A stretch of DNA of 64,000 nt. Source: Gordionus sp. m RMFG-2023. Its lineage: Eukaryota; Nematomorpha; Gordioida; Chordodea; Parachordodidae. How positions within the stretch are numbered: position 1 is the first letter of the stretch; each line of letters starts with the position of its first letter. Location: contig NC_088777.1 in NCBI RefSeq assembly GCF_954871325.1, forward strand, positions 14,485,366 to 14,549,365, read 5' to 3'. Shown here piece by piece: positions 43,501 through 55,500 of the stretch. Made by a program: the position numbers and the translations under genes. The notes under the pieces were generated by a model. That model ran no database searches and had not been told where the DNA came from. It saw only the letters and a list, made by a program, of their open reading frames with translations.

Positions 43501-46500
43501 TGGAAGGGATCAGGCAATGTGCTACTGCGTTAGCAACCAGAACCGATATCTTTTAAAAGTTATAATTAAATATTCAACAATTTTTCATAAAAAAATATTT
43601 TAAAAAAATTTATCATCAATGAAAATAATTTTATTTTATTATGAAAATAAATGACAATTATTTTTAAATTTCTTCTGATTCTAAATTAGAGCATTGATAA
43701 GGAACTTTGGTATGACTTATACAACAGAATATTAATTTAATAATTATTATAGCTACTTTATATTAAAAGTGCTCGTGAAAATTTTTGAAAAAATGTTTTT
43801 TGGCATAAACCGTAAATTTTTTTGCCAATTCTGTAAAATAGTTTTGTACAAGTTTTCCAATTCAACCCATAATAATTTTTTACGCAGACATAAATTTGCT
43901 TATTTCTGACCTTAAAAAAATTTTATTTTACATGCTTCAAACTTGGCTCGAAATACTTTGCGCGAATTGTCCAGACAGGCTTTAAATTTTTTTTCCAGGC
44001 CCACGCCCACATTTACTTTATATTATAACCGAATTATATCTTAAATAAATGATTTACCGTCATCTTTATCATAACAACGATTTCTTAAGTTTGGCATCTT
44101 GAATAATATGATTTTGAAAGGATATAACAAGAATGTTAAGATTTTTAATTAATGAAACTACTTTTAAAAAGCGTCTTTTTATCAGTTTTTTTTATTTAGA
44201 CCTGAATGGAAACCATTAAATGCGACCCCCTCTATTTTATTTTATTTTACTTTATTACATATATTTATTTTGCCTATGAAATTAATCATTTTATATTTAT
44301 GTAAAATATTTCTCAAAAGTAAAATGTTTTAAAACTTGGACGTTTTTATTTCAAACTCATATTTATTTTTGGATTTTAATTATTCCCAACTATCTCGACC
44401 CCATTAACTTATCCCACCCAGATGGATTAAGACCCGACGGTATGTAAACTATCTCCTGGGACCTCGACAACATTAATATGGGACTATTCTTCTCTTTATT
44501 CCCTTCATAGATCAATCCTCCAACTCAGACCGAAAACCAAAAGATCAACAAAAATATAGTTCTTAACAATTTTTTTTCGTTCCCGTAGTAATATCAACTA
44601 ACCGCTATTTTCGCTTATAACATTCAAGCTTTTAAAAAATCTAGGCAGAAAAATTAGACATTTTACCAAGGAAGCCAAAGAACTTTTATACATTATACAA
44701 AAAAAATTCAAATCGAAATTTTTAGATATTATTGTTCCTTTTTGGGAACACAATTATTAAATATATATAATTAATCATACATTATTTTAATTATGACTTT
44801 TTATTTTTAATGTTTTTTAATGAAAAAACTTAGTATTTTAATTAATTATTTAACGGATAAATAGGATAAAAAAAATTACCATAGTGGGTAATAAATGTGT
44901 CATTTGCCCTGTTAGTTCAAAAACTATTACCGATGTAGATATAGTTCGCGTGACACTTCCTGACATTGATGCCGCCCCTATATTAAAAATAATCATTCAT
45001 TTATTCGAGTAACTACCTATCATCGCATATATTCCGTTTAACATTTGTGGATTAGGATATTGATTTTGTATATCGACAAAAACCAAATTAACCAAATTTC
45101 CGCACATTTTGCCAATAGCTGCTCCTTGATTTAATTTTGTAATTTTGATATAAATTTTTAGAAAAATATAATTATTCAGGATTATCTATTAAGATTGCGA
45201 ATTATAGAAGTTATAATATTCAATAACCAAGTTTTGCTTATAATTTGACTTAAATTAAAGTGATAATTTGGTATCAAGACCCAGAAACTCTTAAAAATTT
45301 ATAAGAACTGTAACCAGAAACAAAAATACAACGAATTTATATAATTGTTCAGAATGTTGTGTGAAGTAAATGTGATTTATTTATTGTTTAAAATTTTTCA
45401 TTCTTTTTTTCATGACTTTTTAACAGTTAGGACATCAGAATATGGAACCGCGACAATTCTAACAACCGGAAACATAACTTTTTTCTAAAAATTTTAGGGA
45501 ACCAGAAATTCTTTTTAATTAGATTCCAAACTCTTGTTAAAATCTTCTTCGTAAAATAATTATAAAACTCATAAAAAGAAGAAGAATAATTAATTTATAA
45601 TGTGTATTTGAATTTTTTGAATGTACACTTTCTTAATTTATTTACCTATAATAAAGACAGGAATAAATAATCCATTAGGGATCGGCAACGTTATGATAAG
45701 AATTATCGATATAAACTTGAATGATAAAATATATAAATATCCATATAAAAGAACTGAAATACATATTAAATAAAACAATTATATGTTTAATTACAATACG
45801 ATTGTAACAAGTCCTGTGCGGGTGGGGCGGGGGTACAATTGGGTCATATTTTAGGCGGGTTCTCTTATAAACTTACTTAAAGAGACCCAAAGGAATTTAC
45901 AAAACTAAGTAATTTGTGATATCATTTGTTTCCTTTTGGCAAATTATTCTTAATATTATTCCACCTTCAGCCATTAAATCATATGCATCCTCGCATCCAG
46001 TTATTTAATCTAATAATGAATGACATATTCTAGCTATTTCAGAAATTTAAATGCCAAGACACCTAAAGCAATATTAGCATGTCCCGCACCTTTGTAAATA
46101 AATGGTTAAAAAGAATAACAAAATACTGCCCAAATAATACCTCTAACTCAATTATATGGAATAGTTACAATATTTTACCTATCAACTGACCTATTCCTTT
46201 GAGAAGACAATTACTGGGTCATAGACTATAACACACTTAAATTAATATGATATTCTCGTTCATGAAATGTTTCCAGATCATAGGACGCAAGAAATTTCCA
46301 AATAATATTGGTTAGCAAAATGCTTAAAGGATGGAAACAAAAACACCTGAAGGAATTCCTACAATATTACTCAGACATTGCTTAAACTAGAACTGGAATC
46401 GAAAGGAATGAAGATCCACTTCTTTTACCCAGGTCATAAATGTCAAATAATAATAATGAGAACGAGCAAAAAAAAGTTATTACAAAAATAAGGTGAAACC

Positions 46501-49500
46501 TAATAATGAACGGGAAGAAATAAATGAGATGATAAGAATAATAATCATGTAAAAATGACAACGCGAACCAATAATAATAATGAAATTTGATTTTGTAAAG
46601 CAATTAAATAATGGTAATTTATTGGATCTGGATCACTCTATGACAAATGGCGTCAACATAATAGATTTTCCTCCCTAGAATACACGATATCGACATACAA
46701 CCTACAAATTAATAAATTAAAAAAATAACTGAACAAAAATATATAAAACGATAGACAAAAAACTATACAAACCGGATTATCTTGTCAGTTTTTGTATATG
46801 ATAACATGATATTTCAACTAATACCACTATTCTAGGATTGATCCATGGGGGCGGGGGGTTTAATTTTTTTCTTGGGAAGGGGGGGGGGGGCTTCGCTTCC
46901 AAATTGCATGTTAAAAATTTGCCAATTTTGTGCTTTATTGGTGTCTAGCCACTATAGTAGCCACGCCAGCATAAATGAAAAAATATTAGTAGCAAAATTT
47001 TGGCCAAATTTATGATTAATACGCAACTGAAAGCATTATTCTGAAAACTTATTCAATGTATAGTCAATTGTAAATTAATTCAATCCATTCGGTGTAGAAA
47101 GAAGAATAAAATCGCCCCCCCCCTCCCAAACCTTCCATTTTTTATGATCACTCAATATAACTTATTCTATGTTAAAAATAATTATTTTGCATATGACAAA
47201 ATTTTGCAGAGAATTTCATTATAGATTTTATTTATACAATAAAATAAATTCCAAAATGTAAAAATTTTATACAGATTATATTAAAAATTTATTCTTAATA
47301 ACTATATTTAAAAAAAATAGAATTACAATAAAAATGAGTAATTCTTGTGCGGTATTTAAAAAAATCTAATTTATAATTAATACAAATGAGTATATTAATA
47401 AAACATAAATAATACTTATTAGAGATCTGCAAAAGTAGAAAAATCGGGTTCGGGCCTAATATTTTTAAAAAAAATTCTGGCCGGGTTGGGTCGGGCCTTG
47501 GATTTTTTTTTAAATATATCAATTTTATGTGAAATTTTTTATGGAAAATAAAAATATTTGATTTTATTTATAAAAACTAGACGCCGTATAACATATAATA
47601 TATTATTTATTTTAAGTAATGAATTTCTATATTTAAATAAATTCTGGCCCGGCGACAAAACTTTTTAAAAAAAATTTCGGACTTTTTTAAAATAATTTTG
47701 GGCAGGGCCGGGCTTGAAAAATTAGGCCCGATGCAGATCATTAATTCTTAGTGCAAATGCAATATTTTTATTAAAAATAGTATAATATATAAATATTATG
47801 ACTTAATTCATTATAATTACGTTTTGAATATAAAAATTTTATGACTAAGATCATATTATAATAATATAGCAATTTTTTGAATTTATAAAGAGAGGTCTAC
47901 TTTTCTCTGAGATTTGACTAATTCATCTAGATTTTTATCTAGAATAATCTCCTTATAAATATTTAATATTGCGAATCTAAACGGCTTTCACCGGTGCTAT
48001 TTCTTAAATAGATTTTTAACCTTTTCAAAGTGGAAAAAGACCTTTCATTAGTGCAGGTGCTAATCGGTAAGGTAGCTAAGATAAAAAGTAATGGTTTGAT
48101 ATTAGGCAGGGAATCTAAAGTGCAATTATACATGGAGGTTTGCAAAGCATATTTTGGTCTCAAAGAGTACTCTATTCTGTCAAAATTTTTATACCAAAGT
48201 TCAACTTCACAAAGTAAGTTATCATACGATCCTGATAATTCATCAGAATAAAACTCTGAGATTTTCTTAATATCCTCTCGCGTTTCAAGTGTATTTTAGA
48301 CTCACCCGGCAAAAGAAAATAAAATTGTGACTAATAAATCTTTCCTTTAATTGAAATAAAAATGTATCAATAAGGGGAGTAAAATATTTATTTTATAAAA
48401 ATCCTCAATCGTAGATGCATCAATATTTAAGCGATAGGACTATCTAGAAACTACTCTAGGTTTAAAATTTTTAATCCCAAACATATTAGCGATCACCTTT
48501 ACTTTCATATTTCCCAAATTAAATGATTTTCTTTAATTTAAAAATTAATTAAAATTTTTAAAACTTAATTAGTTTAACAATATAAATTTTATTATTATAT
48601 TTATAAATATCTAATTTAACTATGCGAGTAAAAATTTACAATATATTTTTATTGTTATTTAATATTTTATATATAATTTTTAATATATATTTTTAAACCA
48701 TGTTATCATTTAAAATTAAAAATTATTATTTGTTTTTTTAAATATATTTCATTTTCATATCGTATTTAATTTTATTTATAAATTGAAACCATCTTTTAAA
48801 TAAAATTATTTGTTATAAGAAAAAAAATTTTTTTAAATCTTTTTTTCGGAGGTTTTTTTTTTGGGGGGGGGGGGGGGGTTCAACCCCCGATTTCTCTACG
48901 CCACTGTGTATGGGATCTATATATTAGTGAAAATATATGCACGCTTTCAACTCCTACTTAAGTGATGAAATTGCATTTCATGCAATTTCTAATCTGATGA
49001 ATGATTAAAATAAAGTAAGAAAAGAACTTGTTTACTTGATATACTATCAAAGTTAGTAGTCTAAAATAATCATTATTATTATCTTCCGCCATTTTTAATA
49101 CTCCGCTTTCATGATTGGAATAGGAATAGTGAGACACCGGTCCTTGGCTGAAAGACATGTTATAAAACATGTGTTTTATCAGTTCCGATTGGGTCATCTT
49201 ATAGTTATATAAAATATATAAAACAACTTTTTTGAATAGTAAATATTAATTTATGTAGTAAACGAGGATCCTTGAATATTTAACTATCAAAAATTATCTG
49301 CTTTTATCATTATAGGAATAATAATAATAATGAATCTAATATCTGATATGATACATAAATAAATAAAATTTCACTTTGATTATTATATTTTTATATCTCC
49401 ACTTTTTCACAATTAATGACTTGATTGAAATAGATGAAAGAGATTAATTAAGAATACATCATAGTTCTAGCTCAATTTCGTCAAAACAGATGGAGATGGT

Positions 49501-52500
49501 ATAATATAATAATCAATCAAAATAGGTATACCTCCGAGATATAATATTTTCCCAATCCACCAGGAAAAGAGGCTGATGATATTATGAATGCAACTAACAA
49601 AGTATATAACCACCAACTGTTTTAAAAAAAATAAATATTCAAATTAGTAAAAGAACTTTGCAAACTTAAACTGTATACTATAATAAATTGTTTGACTTAA
49701 CAAAGTGGGATTAGACTCTTACTCAGGGGCAGATCAAATCTATTTTCTTAGCATTTTTATACTGGTTTGACGACCAGCATATTAAAGAAAAAGTATAAAA
49801 GCATCAATTTTTACGGTGGCAGCCATAAAAGTTGAAATTTTCTTAGTACATCATATAAATTATATTAAAAATAGTATCTTTATCTAAATTTTAATTAATC
49901 TTACACCAATCATTAATTGAGGAATAATGTATTAAATGAAGAGAAAATAAAATAAATAAGTATAAATTTTATTTATTATTTGAATGTAAATCTTCTTTTT
50001 ACCTCGCAATATCAAAACTAAAATTTATATTTTATTAAATTTTCTTAATATTTCAAATTAAGTTTACTTTTCCATCAAAAAGCGGCTTATGCTTCTATCG
50101 CTCTTGATGAATAGGATGTAATATTTGTAAACGAATATGAAAACCGAACCGGAAAGGCCGCATATTACACTATTTTTAAAATTTAAGAAAGACCTAAAAT
50201 TAATAATATAAAAGGAATATAAATAAGTCAATGAAAGTTTACAAGATCAGTCATATTCAACCATAGTAATTAAATAAAGAATCGTTTTTTAGAATAATTG
50301 TTTTTTATTAAATAAGAAAAATGAATTAACTAATAAAAAGAAGAAAAAAAATACATTAACACTTTTAGAAATGATTGCTAAAAGTTTTAATTTCAAATAA
50401 GAATGGATACCTTCGTTCCTCCTTTTTTTCAAAAGGAACTACTTGAGTCCCCTAATTTAAGGTTTTTCAGGGAGGCTAGATTTTAAAAGCTACTAGTAGT
50501 AATTGGGAGTAATAATAACAGTTTTCGGAAAGCATATAGCAATTTATAAAATAAAGCTCAAATTATGTTAAAAAATTAAAGTAAATTTTTGTGTTTTCGT
50601 GGTGTCAGACGGGTCAGTTATTTTTTAAAAATTTGATAGACATCGTTTTGGTTTGAAATTTATTTATAATAAAAATACAAAATAGGCAATCAATTTAAAA
50701 ATAATCACAATTATCATCTACTACTTCCTATTCCTACAACTGTTAGGAATTTTTAAATATTAAAATAATGCTCGTTACGTTTAAAAAAATACTTTACATT
50801 AAAGTCTTGTAGTGCTGAGTCGGTGGTAAAATCATCAATAAAAAATAGGCCTGGCCCGTGGCTCACAAAATATTAATGTTATATTTACTTTCTACTCTTC
50901 CTTTATTCGGGAGGGGGAAAACATTTAACATTTTCTTATTTTTTTTAATAAGTAGAATAAAATTAATTAACATCATTAAATTATCAAAGTTATCGCTGAA
51001 TATTTTAATTTAAATTGCATAAAATTAAAATGTGAAATAAATAAACATTTTGAGTTTGAGAATTTTTTCCCTATAAGCTTTTTTATAAATTCAGGACACA
51101 GACTGGGTGTAGATCCAAAAAACTGTCACTGGCAAGCTCGAGCCTAAAAAAATTGATTTTACCTCTATTTCACATTAGGTTTGAAATGATACTTACAAAA
51201 TATGAAATCAATAATATGGATTTCGCGAGGTGGCTTGTTTTATTTTCTTTTAAAAATTAGCATTTTTTATTTTCTTTGTACAAAGTTAGGTTATTAAGGT
51301 TAGAGTTAAAAGTGTCATCAAAAACAACAATAACATTACCCAAGATTTTAAAACAAAATACTTTATATGAGGGAAAAGGTTAACTACGCAAATACTTAAC
51401 ATGATTTTTGTAAAATTTATCGGATATCGAAAATTTGCAATAAATGAGGAAAAACGTTAAATTGAGGTTTCACTATAATTCAATTTCAATGTTAAGTTCT
51501 TTATTCGTTGATTTATGTAAAAATTTCTTTAAGACAAATGTGAAGTAAGTTGATTTTCAAGTTAACATTTCACTAAAGGGGAATAAAATCAGAAACTCAA
51601 AATATAATACAGATTTTTTTTTTCAAACTAAATTATTAAAAATTAATTATGAACGGTGCTCTATGTTCATCATTTTGGAATGATTTATTCCAGAATCCAT
51701 ACTCATATATTTGCTTATGTATTAAGAGAATTTGTTCAAATTTAGGAACAACCCAAATAATTGTGATTAAAGATAAAGATATGTAATTTTACCCTATTGA
51801 AACGAATATAGCTAATTCTTGAGGTCCAAGTAAGATGTTGTAAAGAAATTTCGATTTAAAATAGATGGTCAGGATTTCTGGCAATTTTTTTTTTTTGAAA
51901 ACACACTGAGCATGAATGAGTAAGGTGATCATTAAATTTATTGATTATGTATCATTTTATTTCAAATATATTTAAGTAACTATTTGATCGCCCTGGTTCC
52001 TTCAAGTTGTAAAATTAGACAAATTATAATTTAAGACCATAAAGGTATAAGGGAAAAAATATCACTTCCACTTAGATTCGTAAAATACCCCGCGGTGCGA
52101 AAGGGCTTTAGCTTATTTACACATATTGTTTGTTTAAAAAATTAGATTATTTTATGTGTTTTCTTTTCTATATAATAAAGAGTTCCTATTAAATACCTTT
52201 TCCGTAAAATAAGATATCTAGGAGTTTGTAGAATAATGCTCCCGAGATGGCGCAAAAGAAACCTCTCCAATAATTCCTAACCGGGAAATATGTCGATGTC
52301 ACTTCTATGCTATATAGGACACCTAAAAGTAATTTAATATTAAACTTAACTTAGTTGCCTATTTTTAAGTCATTGTTATATATATAATAATCATTTTTAA
52401 GACAATTGATAACTTATTCCTGGGAAATCTCTAAATATTATAAATAAATTTACCACCAATGGGAGATGAGAAACAGCAGGCCACTCCAACAGCACAAGCT

Positions 52501-55500
52501 GATATTAGATATTCGTTCTTTTTGTCCTGTTCCTAAAATGTTTTATAAATGGAAATAAATAAAATCTGGTTTATATGCTTAAATGGAATACACAATAATG
52601 CGAATCCAAATACATTTTAAAAAGATATTAACTAGATTAGGAGAGAATATTATCAAAAGCTCATTCTATTTTAATGATTCGTTCATGTAATAATTATTAT
52701 ACCCTTCTTTTTTATTATTTATTAATTGTATAAAATTAACTCATATATACCTGGAAGTTCTTTTTGTAGAATAAGGAATATAACTTCATAGCTAATATAC
52801 ACGCTATATGAATGAATGGTCCCTAAATATATATAAACCATGTTAAAGTAAGAAAACACATATAGATTCAGCCAAATTTTTTATATTTATTCATATTCCT
52901 GATTAGTATTTTTAATAGTAACTGTTTCACCTTTTAAATTAAGCCTAATTGATTCTATATTGCTTTTTCTTTTTTTTATTTATTAAACTTAACCTTGGAA
53001 CTAAAATCGTTCTGTTTAAAAATCAGCTTTTAGAAATAATAATTGGAATTAAATATAAACCTTCAAATAACCCTTAGCATAAGGTTAGCCAGGATTTTGC
53101 AAATGATGGGGTGGGAGGAGGAATCACTATTAGGTTAATCTTTTTCCTCATAAAATTTATTGGAATTCTTTAAGTCCATATTTTTTTTAATAAATATTTA
53201 CTGGGTTTACATTTTTTTTTCAATAAAAATGATTTTTTTTTTAAAATTTTTTATATATTCATTATTAACTATTAACTTTTACTTATTGTTTAAAGATATT
53301 GTATGCATTTTAAGGAGAAAGGGGGTGTGGAGGAATTTTATTATTAACCTAAAATGCTAATCACGAGGAAGAAGAGGCAGATTTTTGAACGCCCCCCCTA
53401 GGCTGCGCTTATGACCCATATAGTTCGCACAAATTAAGTGTATAAAACGCAGCGTTGCACTTGGAAAATTTTCAAGTGGTATCGTGCAAATTAGTCAAAA
53501 GACACCTTGGCGTTAGAAATCATTTTAAAAAACTGGTTTGCTTTTTTCAATATTTTTTTATTCATTCATTTTGCACGTTGGTTTCGTTCTTTAATTTTTT
53601 GCAGTTGGCAGAACCTTATTACCCAGATAAGAATAATAAGGGGAAGACACTAAAAATCCTTTCTTAGTAGTTTAATCATTTACAAATTAAATTTAATATT
53701 ATGTAAAATGTAATAAAACAACTTATTTTTTAAAATGGAATATTGTGAAATAAAAGGGCAGGCGATAATATGAATTACAGGAACCATCTCTTTTTACCAA
53801 ATTTTGAATCGATTCGATATTAATACCTCGATTTAAACAAAGGATGCGTTTTTTTTCTATTTTAAAAAAGTTCGCCAACACGCAAACGCTCATGCGCATT
53901 ATTAGAATTGTAAATTTTAATAAAAAGTAATAAATTAAGATTTTTACCAAACTAATATTGATAAGATTGTTCCTTTTTTTTTAAATTGCATTTTTGAAAA
54001 ATGCAAATTCCATTTTGAGAGGTATAAAATTAGTTTTAATAAATCATAGTTATAATAGTTAGTTACTATATTAAATATTAAATATTGATTATACATAAAA
54101 ACTGTTCTACAATTAATATGAATTTAATTAAACCAAGCTTAAGTGATTCCTTATAATCTTTTTTTTTAATTTGTTATTTATAGATGCAATTTAAAATTTT
54201 CTCAAACTTCTCTCCCGACTGGAATTCCACTCCCAGCCACCAATATAAGGCCTACTGATTTCGAGATTAAAGTTGATATGGTAAAAATTTCGTCCATCTT
54301 AGAGCCTTGTAAGATGGTCTTAATTTCTGGTATTCCGGAACCTAAATAATATATAAATGAATTTTCTTATAGGGATTAAGAATTGTTATTTATTAAGATT
54401 TTTTTGGTGAATGAGATGGATAGCGCTAGGGAGGGGACTAATAATTAATTGATAAAATGTTCACTATTAGGGATGGGGTGAGTTAACAGCCTCATTTTAA
54501 AAACACCCATAACTTTAAAAATAATTATTTACAAATCATGTTGTTTCATTTTATTGATCCAACATATATGCATAAGTAGCTTAGATCTCTAAATTTATTT
54601 GGAAGTGGCAGTTTTATAAGGAGAGAACCAATGAGTAATTTTAACCATAAGCCGGATCTAGTTGGAAAATTTCAGTTCTCTTTAATAGATTTTATTTAAT
54701 GCAAAATTTAACATAAACATTTTTTTCTACTATATTGGATAATTTCCAATTAAAGTTAATTATATAATATCATTTTTTTATTAAAGAGTTACCTTTAGCG
54801 TAAAAAATATCATGTTTTGCCTTATAAAATGTTTATATTGTGAATTATAGTTTTAAGTATTTTAGGAGTACAGGGTGTTTACCACAGGCTCATACCATCC
54901 CCTATCTCCCCTAAGGAATGCGATAGCTTTCAATATTTTCTACCATAAGATTCTAGCTAAAAGAAGATAATTTACTTTTACAATAAATAAATAATGTTAT
55001 TTTTTATATAAATTTTAATTTTATTATAATTCATATTTTGATCTGTTCAGTGCATTTACAATTATAACCATTTTTTATAATAAGAAATATATGTATTAAT
55101 TAAAAATGGCAATTAAGCATGGCCCTCTGATAAGGAGGATGTAAATATAGGAGGGTAGGGCACCATCTTTGTCTAAATAGACTAAATGTTTAAATGTTTT
55201 AGATTATTAACGAAAGGAGGTATAAAATTAATAATAAATGTTAATCAATTATTAATAAAACCTATAGAGTAGGGACTCAAATAATGGGACAAGATAGCGG
55301 GCACTATCAAAAGCAAAATCACATATCCAATCCAAACGCCATATTGGCCAGTTACATATCCTGCCAACTTTTCATAAGATAACGATCTACCTGCATAGAT
55401 ATTTTTAAAAATTTAAAACTTGAGGATTAGTTAGCAAACCATTTTCAGGAAAATGATTATCGAAACTTATATAGTAATATTTATACTAATTAAAATATTA

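Larger units (their letters stand above)
45716..49035 (-). other. ClC intron 10 (3.3 kb) with TE insertions
   Basis: It carries a MITE at 47420-47743, a hAT relic at 47888-48905, and a G-rich scrap at 46845-46975 (GGGGCGGGGGG, GGGGCTTCGCTTCC). Otherwise it is AT-rich. Confidence 0.85.

Noticed and set aside
45940-46360. Minus-strand readings [26 protein letters not shown] and [15 protein letters not shown] that seemed to continue ClC or an Armadillo repeat
   Set aside because: Frames and phases do not join, stops intervene, and the true GxFxP exon was found at 45646-45715 with perfect register. The resemblance is chance in intron sequence.
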